DNA of 64,000 nt from NCBI GenBank assembly GCA_023374045.1, contig CM041780.1, forward strand, positions 33,474,337 to 33,538,336. The letters run 5' to 3'. The notes below the pieces were generated by a model. It saw only the letters and a program-made list of their open reading frames with translations. It was not told where the DNA came from and ran no database searches. The position numbers and the translations under genes are program-made. Origin of the DNA: Limonium bicolor (lineage: Eukaryota > Streptophyta > Magnoliopsida > Caryophyllales > Plumbaginaceae). How positions within the stretch are numbered: the stretch's first letter is position 1; every line of letters starts with the position of its first letter. Shown piece by piece: positions 33,808 through 46,968 of the stretch.

Positions 33808-36800
33808 TGAAACACCCCTAATAATTAAAAACACATTAAATTGAGAGCATGTGAGGTATGTTAATAAACCAGTCACATTACCGCTATGATACTAGAGGGT
33901 TATACATATATTATGAAAAAAAAAGAGACACATATGATACTAATAAGTAGCGTGGTGAACATGTAATTCATGGAACACATAATGACGCCAACATGTGAGC
34001 AAAGGTACTATAACCGTTCAAGGTAATGTTGAGCCAATTGGGCATGGCATTGACAAACATTATGCTTTAAGATGATAAGCTAAGTTACACAACAGATAAA
34101 AACCAACATGATATATAATAATATGTTGTGTAACTGTTAAAAAAAAAAGAAACAAAAACAGGTTATATATTAACGTGTCGGAGCTGATAACACACTTGGA
34201 CAACACCCTCTTTCAGATTTCCTTTTATTAGTGCTCACCAATATAGATATTGGGCAGGACATAGTAAACAATCAGACTGACCCATCACGTAAAATTAAGT
34301 GTTCATGAAAATTAAACCCACCCATGTCTACTGAGTTCGAAAACTCTGCAAGCCCCATTAACCTCACTTAAATTACCCACTCACACTTAACAGTCTACTT
34401 AACTCTGTTCATGTCCCCATGCGATGTGTCGCTGATGGTTCCAACCGATGCCTCTGGTTTTTTTCTGTTCTCATCGATGTGCCCGAGTGAGAAAACCCAC
34501 CCAGCTTGTACCTCTCTCGTTGTCTCACGCCATGTGCAAACTCAGGAAAAGAGAGCCAGTCAACTGTTTCATTTCCCACGCATGCAAGACCAGTCCTGCT
34601 CCCAATGTGCTCCTTGAAATTTCATGTCGATTCCCGGTGGAAGTTACTCTCTAACCTTCCCACGCATCTCATGACTGCTGCAACGGTAAGTCCTCCTTCC
34701 CTTCTGATGGCTCCCGATGCTGTTGCTTGGGAAATCAGCCTTTTCGATTTATGCTTCGTTCACATCTGCCCATCAAACTCAAGTTTTGTTAACACCTTAC
34801 TTGGGCCTCTCTGTTGTACATCGTCCCCTATGCATGCATCTGAGCTTAGCCCTGTTCTTTCTCCTCGTGCATGCCAGAGGCGACCGTTTCAACCTCTGTC
34901 TGAAGTTAAGTGACAAATGCCCAGAAAATCTATTGGGCGCAAGGTAACTCCCTGACTTCGCAAATTTCCTCAACGATCTCCTTGTTCTTCCTGATTAAAG
35001 ATGCACCCTTAATGTATATAAACCTCTGTGTTCTGTCCGAAAGTCGTTTCTAATCTCCCTGGTTGTTCAACTTTTCGCATGCATGAGACCTTCTTGGAGA
35101 CCTCCGCAAGGTTGCGCCAAAGAGATACCCAGAAACTCATCTCCTAAACTGTCCCAAAATCGAATGCAAGATGAGGCCACAAACAGTTTAGATCCTCGCC
35201 TTATTCTCTCTATTTAGTGCCGTGGAAGTTGTTTGCTTACTCACCCTTTTCTCTTCCTTTGCTCTGGTGAAAATGGCATGCAAGTACTCCAGCAACCCTC
35301 CGAGTTTTAGAGCAACGACCTACCTTGTAGTCTTTGGAAAACAACCCAAGGTAACCTCTAGACATTCGTGTATGCCTAGTAAAATTAACCATCTTCTCCG
35401 TAACTATAAACAACTAACCAGGGAAAATTCCTTCTGTCCAAATGTCCGGTTATGGAGGACCCTGTTTTGGAGGGAAATCACCAGTTAAGGCTCAAAAGTA
35501 ATTCAAGGAGTAATTCCCTCCTAAGAAGGGTAAGACCCACCGAGAAACCTGGTGAATTAACCTAATTATTCATTTCAAATATACAACGAATTGATCTCAG
35601 TGGCAGTGTTGTGTAGGGCCGAAAACTGCTGAAGGAAGGCTAAAAATTACCGGAGAAACAACTTCACAAAACCCCAAGGGTATAACCCTCATCCCTACCT
35701 AAAAACCATGCTTGATATTGTGTAAACATTCTGTTCGAGGTTATGTGATAAATCTGAAAAAATATATGTTGGAGTAGTCTGTGAGCTATAAGGGTAACAT
35801 GATGGCTAAATGGTGGTTTACCACCAGGGTTTTAATAAGGTTAAAACGAGCTTAAGGGTTACTGAAAAGAATGGAAAGATCTATTGGTATTAAGACAGTA
35901 ATTTCCAAAAAACCAAACTGGTTATGTGTTGGTTGAGGTGAATTAGCAGACCTGATATACTAGGAGCTAGTTATTGAGTTATAAGCTTTGCTTCTGTAGT
36001 CAGGTCCTGTAAAAAAATGATAGGAGGGATGTGAGTGTTGTATTGGGTTTGAAATAAACTTAAAACCTTACTGATGCATTTAACTGAAAGCTGGTAAAAC
36101 TCTGCTTGAAAACCATCTTGTTAATACTGATAACGATGTCCTGGAAAAAAAAAGGGGCAACCTGTTGGAAGGCTAATACTTTGGCTAAAATGGTAGTCTA
36201 AACACCTAGCTTCAAGTGTTAAACTGGGCTTGAGAATTACCGAGAGCAAGGGTGGAGGTCTGTTGGTAGTGAGCTGGGAATTCTTCAGATGAACCTGATT
36301 TTATGTTAGTTTAATGAACTAGCAAAGATAATGTTTAAAAGCTAATTTCTGAGTTGTAACCTTGTCCTGATTGTCGGGGAACTTTGCTATTGTTCTGGGA
36401 AGTAGTTGACTGAGGTGATATGGTAGTGGTGCTGGCTCGAATAATGTCTTAAAGCTGTACTAAGACAATTACACACTGCTGTTCGAAATATGTTGCTGAA
36501 AAGGACTAATGAAAGATCTGTTAGTAAGCTGATTCAGTAACAGCAAAGGAGCCGGGGTAGTTGGGTTGGAATCGGGCGCTGCCTAGTGTTGAGTAGGAAT
36601 GAAAACTGCTCTAGGATATTAGCTAGCAAGTTCCTGATGCCGTGGATAAATAATGTACCCATTATTCCAGAGCTAAACAACCCGTGGACTGATTCAAAAA
36701 AAAACCTGTATAAAGCGATTAATGAAAACAGTGCAGGAATGCGTTAGACTCTGCAATTCCTCTTCTTGGTAAAACCCGATGCAGAAACATACTGAGGTTT

Positions 36801-39800
36801 GTGGTAGCTGAATGGTAGACGTAGAAAATTGCTAATGTGTTAGACTAAGGGTAGACAAGTTGGGAACGCCCGAGAATACACATTAACATATTAAGAGAGA
36901 GCAGTAGAAACTAGAAAGCAGAAACAAAATCTAATCTCAGTTGTACAGTTCGGTTTCAGGTTATTGGAAATCCAGCAGCATTAACGATGTGGTTTTAGGT
37001 CTGCTTTGAGTTAAATTCCTGAATAAACACTTAACTACATATGCAGACAATGAGGTAGAAGTTGGGAGTTAGATTAATGTATAACGGGGGAAAAAGAAGA
37101 GAGGATACTCAGTTAAGGGTTGCAGTTTTTCCCTGCGGTGTATGTTTCAGAATACAAAAGTTCAGAAACGTTATAGGTTTAGTAGACTTGATTTTGGGAT
37201 TAAAACCTTACTGGAACACCTCACTAAGTGGGTAAATATCTTGGGCGAATGATAGAAGATAGTCTAGTTAACTAAAGAGGGAGGAAAGCGGAAGTACACT
37301 TATGGGTGTTTCATATTTTTTGTTTTAGGAAAAAATTGGTTACTACTGCATAACCTATTTTTAGAGAGTGTATGAGGGTGATATTAACTAGGTGATTATT
37401 CTAAAACATGGCTAACATACTCAGGTAGAGAAGGATTCACTTGGGGAAATTGAACACCAGTTTTAATAACTTAAACATGGAGTGAATAAAGACATAGGCA
37501 GGTTGTACTTTCAGCTGCTCTAGTGCTTTTCCTGGTTCTGACTAGGTGAGCCCCAAGGTGGTTGGTAGTGCTGTATTAAGTTGGTTACAAAATTTAAAAC
37601 TTGGCCAAGATGCCTAGCTAAGAGGGGCACATGTTAGGAAGATTAAAATTTATCTCCGGTGAACTAAGAATGAGAGGCGGTCAGGTTAATGTGTAGGAGT
37701 GTTGTTCTAGTTAGTGAGCTAAAAATCTTGACAGAATGGAAACCTAGATTGTAGGTTAAAGCTGCCACAGTGAAGGGCTTGAATGTTGCTCTAGACATCG
37801 CCCGAGGGACGACTTATTTATCTAATAGAAAGGTATACTAAGGTAGAAGGGAGAAGGACTATAATATAGTTAGATTAACTATTGGTAAAGGTTAGGAACT
37901 CCCATTAAGGTTTGGACTGTGGAACGGGATGTAAAAGTTAGAACAGCTAAGCGGCAGTTTTCGAACAAGGAGAGTCGAGGGAGGATATAGGACTTGGGGA
38001 TATGAGAGTCTAAGATTATAACAAGGAAAGTATAGCCTGATCATTCAAACAAGATGAACAAACAAAATAGAAACTAAATCAACATGGTACTACTGGGCCT
38101 AAAGCGGCTAGTCTGAATCAAAATAATGCGGTAGGGCTAGCAATGTCTGCTATAACATTTACACCTAACTCAACAGTCATAGTTAGAGCTATGAACCATA
38201 GTGTATGATCAAACGATCTAACCCGCTCGAATAATCATTACAGGAGTGAGTCTCACGAGCAGCGGGGAACCCTTGTGCATATATTTGTGGCAACTAATAT
38301 AAGGTATGGACATGTGTGGTTCGTATGTTGCCGTGTTACACGGCTTGTGTGCTGTGTGCTTTGTTTGACAATGACTATAAGACTATAGCATGAAATTGGA
38401 TTGCTTCTTGTGGCTTGCTTATATGCTTGTTATATATCCTTGTGGCATATTACTTGCACGCACACAGTAGTTTAGTCCCTTCCTCGTTTATGGAACTCGA
38501 GATGAACCACAACGAACTATGAAAACAAAGAAAAACTCTATAAGGGGAACTCCTCTCTAAACCATTGAGGATGTACCATGACACCCACTCTGGTGTCTAT
38601 TCATTAATGACAATGAAGAGCAAATCTCAATTGGTGGGACACGACGAACCACGTGGACAAAAAAAAGAACTATACAAAGAGAAAACTCCTCTCTAACTAT
38701 AGAGGACCGCTAATGACACCCACTATGGTGTCGAGATTATAATGAAACGAAAAGTACCAACTGGGGAAACACGAGAACAACCCGGGAAGACAACAGCTCG
38801 GGCCGTGCGGTATGGATGATCGGGAGTTGGCATCTACATCAGATCCTTCGACCGTCTATGGTGGAATATATTTTGGGGATCCCTGGGTGACCCCACTTTC
38901 TCAGCACATCCTGGAGTCTAGAGGTGACTCCGCTTTCTTGACCCTGGGTGTCGGGAATGGGGGAGTGACAAATTGGTGGAGCTTATCCTAGAGTCTAGAG
39001 GTGACTCCGCTTTCTCGACCCTAGGTGTCGGGAATGGGGGACTAGCTATGGAGGAGACGTCCTCCAACGTGCGCTGACAAAAGAATTCCCAAACAATCCT
39101 TAAAGAAACGAGGAACGATTAGCACCTACATAATAAAGTCTCGGGATCAAATCTATATCCCTTGACTCGGTGCCAGAGAATAGAGGAAAACATGTGTAAT
39201 GAGACCAAGCAAATAAGAAAATTCACAAATGTGATTCTTTAAGAAACAAGGAGAGATTGGCACCTATATGATATGGTCACGGGATCTAAACTATATCCCC
39301 AGACCTGGTGTAAGGAAAGAGAAAGAAAATACACGTCATGGGAACAAGAGAAAAGAAATGAAAACAGACAACGCTCGAACGATCCCATAGTGAGGATCAT
39401 TGGTAAACATACCTATGCACACGTTTGATGACTTACATGATTGTTGCTGCTATATTAGCAGCTTGTTGTGCTTGGTTGCGTGTTTGATGGGCTATGATGC
39501 CAGCCTGTTATGCTTGGATGTTTGTTGATATTGCTATGCTACCTTAAAGTGTGGTTGATATTATGATGTATTGTGGTGTGCTTTACCGCTTTATTATAGC
39601 ATGTAAATTGGCTTAATAATATTCGACCAAGTAGTCGTGTGGCCCGGCAACATACGGGCTACACACGTTCATACTCAGCGTAGTTTGCTGAGTCCTTCCC
39701 AACCCAAATTTTTACAGGTATTATGCCGGACGATAACGGAGCGTAGGCGGGATGACTACCATGGGGGTAGTCCATCAGGGCATAACGTTTGAGGATGTGG

Positions 39801-40084
39801 CTGTATGTCTAATGTACCCGAGATGAAATTCTCAGTTTATAATTTGGCAATTTGTTGTAGACACTCGACACTAGGAATTGTATCTATTTTGTACATGAGT
39901 TTTTATTGAGGGCTGTTCCAGTCATGCAGACCGTAACTTAGTATTAGTGATGTGGTCTGTCAACCACGTGGGTGGTTGGCATCTGTAGCACTCGGATGAT
40001 ATCGAGAATCCGCTGCGTAGTTATCAGGTAATATGACTAGGAGCTTGGTTTTGTACTATTGGATGTTTATTCGGGGGTGTTATA
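33808..40084 (+). mobile_element. Element B right LTR (L3, 6277 bp)
   Basis: It begins TGAAACACCCC and ends TGTTATA; the terminal CA has become TA. It is the most changed of the three LTRs right of about 35640 and close to L2 left of that. Several one- or two-base deletions disrupt the frames seen in L1 and L2. It is followed by the target duplication, so it is the outer end of the array. Confidence 0.92.
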
Positions 40085-40089
40085 ATGTA
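40085..40089. repeat. Target site duplication of B, right
   Basis: ATGTA is identical to 14657-14661. Confidence 0.92.
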
Positions 40090-41781
40090 TTAAGCTATTT
40101 TCAAAAGCATACTTATGGAGAATACATGGCTAAGAATACAATTCCTTAAGAGCAAGTACACATGCTCCTAGAAATTTTAAAGAATACTTTTGGTTGAAAA
40201 CAGTATACAAATAGAACTTTAAATAACTAAATTAGTATTGATATTATGTGAAAGTACTTCAACTCCTTTAAAGTTTGAAAATAAATCTAAAGAATTACTT
40301 GGTACAAATTGTTGCCTAAAGGTAATGTTTGGATAAATCTCAAGTCTAGGAAATTATTAAGTAGCAAACACTAGTAGCATACACCCGAACCCATAAACCA
40401 CACTAAAACTCTATGCTAACTTTAGAAAGAAAACACCTAAACATAACACCCTACGGGAAGTGCCTGGTGCGACGAACTCCTAGGCTGAAAGTAGTGGGGG
40501 TGCACACCCACTTCTAGAAGTTTAGGGGCTAGACAAGCCTTGTCATCTAACCGTAAATAATCTTCTACGCATGTGATAGATTGTGTTGAACTTGAGGGGA
40601 AGTGGTGGTAAGACGTTACCATCATGAAATCTTGAGCTAGGCATATTTCATTACTAGCCACACTGAACAATTCAAAACTTATATATTAAGATCCAGTACT
40701 AAATTCATACATGTAAAGAGTTTACCGAGTTAAATCCTTTGTGAAAAATACTTACCTATGAAGTGAAAACACATGAGTAATAATAAACTAAATACTATTG
40801 AGCCTTAAATACTTGGAGTATTGAGTCTCTAGTGAAAAATTGAGAGTTATTTAAAGATTTGGAAATCCTCATGTTTATTTTGAAGTTTAAAGAGTGATAT
40901 TTACAAAGCCACCGTTGTCAAAGGGAGTACTTAGATTTAATAATCAGAAGAATACTTACATAGAACAAACCCTAAGAAAAATAATTATCAAGAGTGAGTG
41001 AGTTTTCATTAGACTAATTCATTTGACTAAAAAATTTATATATTGAGTCCCTACCTTAAAAAAAATTTAAGATAAAGAAGTCATATTTTTGGAGCTACAT
41101 TATAATTAATAAGAACTTCCTAAAACTCTGCCTTGTGTGAAATTATGTAAATATATAATAAGTAAATTTTATGAAGTAAATACTTAATGGTTCGTCTAAA
41201 ATACTATAGTAATTATAAAAACAATTGAAACTTGAAAGTCACAGAAAATATTTATTTTATAAAGTTTTAACATATGGTTGGCTAATAAACCCTTTAAGAT
41301 AATTTTGAAAGATTATCTAGGATCATTAAATGATCTGAAATATTATTTTAAACTACTCAAGTATGTTACACCTGATTAATATAATTGATATGATAAAATG
41401 AACATATAATGGGCATATAATTTGAACCAGTCATAAAGTGAATGGATAAGAATCATAAAATGAAATTTTATAATAATCAAGAAAATACAAATACATAACA
41501 ATCACGGGGTACAAATATATATCAATCATAGGTAAATTCAATAGTGCCATAAAATTTACAACAAAGCTTGATAATAAGGTGCTGAATTCTTTGAATGTGG
41601 TGTGTGAAAACAGAAACAAGTGTTTGGAATTGTTATAGAATGAATACCCTTGAGTGGTTTGATTGTGTGATAAACATTTTAAAGCTTGTAGAACAACTTG
41701 ATATTTAGTTTACCCACACACCGGAAGGGGGTGTGAGTAGTTGGTAGATAAATCTTAAACATCGGGACGAAGTTCTCTTTT

Positions 41782-41797
41782 AAGGGGGGGGGGGGGG
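41782..41797 (+). other. Upstream PPT-like G tract in A
   Basis: AA followed by 14 G's comes after CGGGACGAAGTTCTCTTTT, the usual PPT context, 330 nt before the true PPT. Confidence 0.6.
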
Positions 41798-42114
41798 TAG
41801 AGCATAATCTTTCTTCGTTACCTCATCCATATTATGCCCTGTTGCGTGATTATCAGAGTGAGAGGTGTATGTATGTTCTTGTTTTTACATTATGACATAG
41901 TATGTGACTGTTGATTTTCATCATGCTATGTCTTGGTATATCTTGGTTTGTTTTGATTTTGAGTAATCTCGAGTGGAATGTTGTTATGGAAATGGATGGA
42001 AATAAAGGATTGGATTGGTATGGAATTTCATTGGAATTATTATTGTCTCAGCACACCCGAAGCGGTGTGAGTGCCTATTAGTTGATTTTTAAACTTCGAG
42101 GCAAAGTTTCTTTT

Positions 42115-42122
42115 AAGGGGGA
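42115..42122 (+). other. Polypurine tract of A
   Basis: AAGGGGGA stands 5 nt before the TG of the 3' LTR, preceded by AACTTCGAGGCAAAGTTTC. Confidence 0.88.
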
Positions 42123-42134
42123 TATACTGAAATA

Positions 42135-42164
42135 CCCCTAAATTAATTTAAATTAATTTAGGGG
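42135..42164. repeat. 30-bp perfect palindrome at LTR start
   Basis: The half-site CCCCTAAATTAATTT is followed by its exact reverse complement, 8 nt inside the LTR. Confidence 0.92.
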
Positions 42165-45100
42165 ATTTCTTTTATTAAACCTTTAATAATACTATTAAGT
42201 ATTAAATTATTATATGGAATTATGGAAATTAATTTAGGGGATTCCTCCTATTTAAATCTAAAGAATACAATTAAATATTTAATTATTATATATTACTATA
42301 TAGTATTATGAATTTAATAACAAGATTTATAAGTCAATAAATCTTGGAAAAATTCCTAGACACTTCAATTATATTATAAAGATTTTAGAAATATTGGGAG
42401 CATTGATTTGGAACATAAAAGTCAATATAAGATCCTAGAAACCTTAAAGCTTATTAAGCCTTGCTAGGGTTGACTTTTTTAGAATGGTCAAACTAGCACA
42501 TGAAACCTATACCAATAAATAGGTTATGGAAAACCATGAAGATCGATAAAAAGAACGTCAAAAACGGATCATCCTAGCCAAAGTTATGCTAGATTGAAGT
42601 TTAGAGTCAAAACTTTGAAATCTGCCACATGTCAGTCAGTCACAGGCCGCCCAACAATTAGTTAATTTTCTCCTTGTTTTTCGCCAACAGCCATCCGATT
42701 TTTGCCCTAACTTTAGATGCGGATAAATCACTCATCTCTCAGTATTTTTCAATGTCGTCTTCTTCATTCTCTTCTCCAAAACGTCCTCTTTCCAACCATT
42801 ACTCACACATACCCTAATTCATTATACATCAGCCGCAAATTCGATCTAGAGTTGCCTACTTGCGAACCCTGTACCCAGTTTTCCAGTTTCTCACCGAATT
42901 CAGGTAACTTTCGTTCGATCATAACTTCTTCGTCCCTTAACCAAAATTTGATTTCTTTAGCTAGTTTTGAAGATCTCTAATCTCTCTACAATTTTCATGT
43001 TTATGTCCAAGTCTGATTCGTAACCGTTTGGAGGATATAGTTGCCTAAAGTTTCCGATTCAACATCACAAGAAATCATAGAAAACTGCAAGGTATAAACT
43101 CGTAACTTTCGACTTTAATTTCTTCTTGTGTATTGCGAGTTAGAGTTAGTTCTTGTTATCAATAAGTAGAGGTAAGTTTACTCTTTCGATTAAGCCCTTA
43201 CACATAGCCTAACTCGATCTGTACTGCAAGTTATAGATCCTCAAAGTCGGCCTCGTGAACTGCTCGAAAGTTCGAACCTTTCCAGAATTCTGAATTCGAA
43301 TTCCTCCGTTTTTGCAACTCCGGTGAGTTTCCGATCAAATTGCTCCGTTATTGTCATTCGTAATCACATTACCGGTCTAACCCATGTCTCAATTTCATCA
43401 ATTACGTGTTAGATTAGGAGAATTGGTCAAATCAAGCTTCAAATTGAATTAGGAACCCTAACTTCGAACCCGGATTCGATTTTGCGGAATACCGCATCAT
43501 AAGTGGTGAAATCAGTGTCATTAGAACCGTAATTTAATTTTGAAACGAATGGAGGAAGAATCACTCAATTTGGTTTTGTAGATTGTGAGAAATTGGTGAA
43601 TTAGTACTCGAATCGAGATTGGGAATCGCTGAAGAACTCGGCTTTCAGCAGTCATCCGATTGCAGTTATAAGAAACGGACGCTGAGATTAGATCGTTTCA
43701 AATTAAAAGTATAAGTTTTTATTATAATTTCATAAATAAACCCTAACTTGTTGAATGTGTTTAACTGCCTTCCCGAATGTATTTTGTCACGAAATTTTAA
43801 CCGTAGATTCCTTATAAAATCTAGTTTATTTTGATTCAAATTAATATGGTTTTGGAGTTTTTAAACGTAAGTTATGATTTTTGCAAGTTACGAATTATTT
43901 GGCTAATTTAAAAAGATATTTTTATGAAATAAAAATTTTATAATATGTCTAAAATGTTATAGTTACTGTATATTAAATTTGGGAATTTTTGGGCAATGGT
44001 AAATGGGTTTAAAAAATGTGTTTGTGAGTTTTTCATAAGAATAACTTATAATATATGGTTTTTAATGTAACCAAAAATTAAAGTATGGTTTGTTAATAAA
44101 CTTCTTAAGCTGGGAAAAATAAGGGAAATTAAATTAGCATTTTATAACAGTAAGTTTATAAATGTTTGGGTATTATCTTTTAAGAGAGGTGAAATTATTT
44201 ACATATATGTATATATATACTTATTTAAGTAGAAACTTATATTAAATCAAGGAATTAAACTAGTCTACATTTTAATTTATTATATAATGTGGAAGTTAAT
44301 ATACTTAATTGAAGCTTGGGGAAATACTTTATTTTATAAACCATATACCAGATGTTAATATGTGTAAAAGTTAATAGAAATAATTAAATACAATAAAACT
44401 ACATAAATAATGTTTTGAACAAATCCTAGTATATATAAATATATACACATTAAACATAAATAAAAGGAAATTAAATACCTTATAGGAAATATAATACGAA
44501 GGAATTAATAAGTTAAACTAAACCTCTACATAATACTAATAGAAGAATATTATATGAGTTGGTATTAAATTATAGTTATGTATTAGGCTTAAAGAGTTAC
44601 CTTTGAATTTCAAAGGTTTATATATAAACCATATTAAAATACATGTATAGTATTATTTGTCAATGACCAGAATGTAAATTGGGATTAAGTAATTAATAAG
44701 TTAAAACTTAGGAAAAATTGTGATTAGATTTCATAAAATGTTACACAAATAGATCTTATTCTATAATTAATGATAAACAAATGTAATGCGTTTACATCTA
44801 AATGTTCTTAATATAAAAACAATAATTAAATAAATAAAATACTTTTACATCTAAATGTGAGGTAGGTTAGTAAGTCTAGATTTAATCATTTCTTAACATT
44901 TATGGTATTGAAATATAACTTAATGTTTTAAGATAAAATCATTAAAAGGATTATGATGTTAAACTATATTAAACTATGATTTGGAAATTTATCTAAATAA
45001 TAATCCTTAAGTTTCTTGGCATTAGATAAGCCATATGAAATACATTTATAACATTTATTACCAATACTTAGGATGTGAGTTTACAATTAAGTGAGGTATT

Positions 45101-46744
45101 TAGTAGTTAGAATTTATAGAAGGTTTATAAATAGGAATTAGATACTTAAAACCTTAAAACCTTTAGTTAGATGAAACTAGGTTATATAAGAGATCATATT
45201 GATCTACTTTACAACATTCAAAATATTAATATATCATTTTAATATAAGGTATGGGGATTTTTTAGAATATATTATCTTATTACATAATTAACAATTTCAC
45301 TTAAGAATCAGGGTTTAACTCTTAGATAAATTTTACCTTATGTTGATATGTAATGCTTATCCTAAAACATAATAAAGGGAATTAATTTATTAAGTTATTC
45401 CTTTGAGACCTTAGGTTTTGTAAATAATTTAAAACGTATTTAAGACTTAAGTTTATTGTGGTTTAGTATAAAAGAGTTATACATAGTCTATGGAGGGAAT
45501 GTGTGTAAAAATAAAACGTTTAGGAAATTAAATGTAAGCAGGGATACATAAAAGGTTATCTTAAAACACCATATTATATAGTTAATGATAAAGTAAATAA
45601 TGTATCTCGTGAATACTAAATGTAGGAGTTCGATAAGTCTAAGTTAATAATAATATAGTTATTTCAATATGAGAGGTAATTCAACATCTTATGACAGGAT
45701 TATTAGACGGTTATAATAGGAAGTCATTCTGAACTAAGGATATGATAATTGAGTTTAGTGGCTCAATTAAGTTATAATAAAATGTATCTACAACATTATG
45801 ATTCCAATATGCAAGATGTAGATCTTAATTAAGTTAAGGGAAAGACTTAATCATAATGGGTTATCTAGTAGATGTTGTTTAAATACATAATCTTTACATT
45901 GTGAGATAATAGTATAGTATTCTGAGATGAATCCATCATAGGTCATAATACAATGTTTATTCTAAACCAAGAATAAAGGTATTGAGCTTAAGATTATTAT
46001 TGAAATTCTTAGATTTAATTCTATAATATAAACACATTTATGATATAAAGGTTTCAGAAGTCTTGAATGTGGGGATTGTGGTTAAATATGAATTAAGTGG
46101 ATAGGAGTGGACAGTTAGCGGGTGTTAATAAAATACATTCCTTGATCCTACAACCTTGGGCTATACAACCTTCTAAAATAAGTCAAAGGTTATACATAAC
46201 ATTTAAGCGAGGGCTTATAAGATAATTGAGATTTGGAAATAAGAGAGAGTGGTTATTTAATTTTAACTTAGGGTACAGGTTATTGATAGTAAATTATCTT
46301 CAATGTTCCTCAGAGAATTGTTGAATGTTTGCACGAGTTTACTAGAACTGCTACGGCGTTGACCAGGTACGATTTCTCGTACTCCGATACCTTTGCTGAT
46401 TGACTTATGAGACGATTTCGAAAAACGCTAACTGAGCTTGAATGGATTTCAAAAAGAAATGGTTGTGTGACTAACTCAGCTTGTGTGGCTAACTGATCCT
46501 TGAATGTGAAACTCACTTGGGTATTGGTTCCTTCTATTTGGTTGTTCCATTAGACATTGACTGCTTAGGGTTTATGCTTCTACACTCTGTAGGACTGAGT
46601 GTTTTGGTGTTGCTCTGGGTAGTTAGTGATCTAGTGGGAATTTGGAAAAGGTCAATTTTGCTAAATTCTTCTTTTGACTCCGGATATCGTTTCATCCATG
46701 AGCTGGTTCTTGAGGTTTCGACGTGCGCGCGTCTTCAATGGTAA

Positions 46745-46968
46745 CAGTGAGGGGCTATATATCCCCTGTCCCAAAAGGGACGCAGTAGATAGTGAGGGGT
46801 TGTATATCCCCTGTCCCAAAAGGGACGTAGTAGACAGAGAGGGGCTGTATATCCCTTGTCCTTGGTGGACGTAGTTATCAGAGAGGGGTTGTATATCCCC
46901 TGTCCTTAGTGGACGTAGTAAACAGTGGGGGGTTGTATATCCCCAGTCCTAAAAGGACGTACTTGGCG
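46745..46968. repeat. 45-bp hairpin minisatellite, five units (A 3' LTR)
   Basis: Unit order and number equal those at 13433-13656. Several substitutions fall in loops or keep the stems paired, and one arm is weakened (ATCCCTTGT in unit 3). Confidence 0.85.

Larger units (their letters stand above)
14662..40084 (+). mobile_element. Element B: tandem three-LTR retrotransposon
   Basis: The order is LTR, interior, LTR, interior, LTR, all on the plus strand. Each LTR-to-interior junction has a PBS, and each interior-to-LTR junction has a PPT. Only the outer ends carry the target duplication ATGTA, so the 25.4-kb array came from one insertion. The two interiors are almost identical, and no gag or pol frame is visible in either. 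The 6.3-kb LTRs with a 3.3-kb non-coding interior match LARD-type proportions. The middle LTR is a mosaic of the outer two. The array sits inside the interior of element A and is therefore younger than A's insertion. Confidence 0.93.
40090..42127 (+). mobile_element. Element A interior, right part
   Basis: This is a 2-kb AT-rich non-coding continuation of the A interior. No retrotransposon protein is visible; small frames such as 40437-40670 on the minus strand resemble nothing known. Near its 3' end a module occurs twice: a CACACC...GGTGTG hairpin, then a GGGACGAAGTT-like motif, then a G-rich tract (41714-41800 and 42051-42122). Confidence 0.85.

Noticed and set aside
14662..40084. Two independent B elements inserted side by side
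   Set aside because: That would need four LTRs and separate target duplications. There are three LTRs, PPT and PBS flank the middle one directly, and a single ATGTA pair lies outside.
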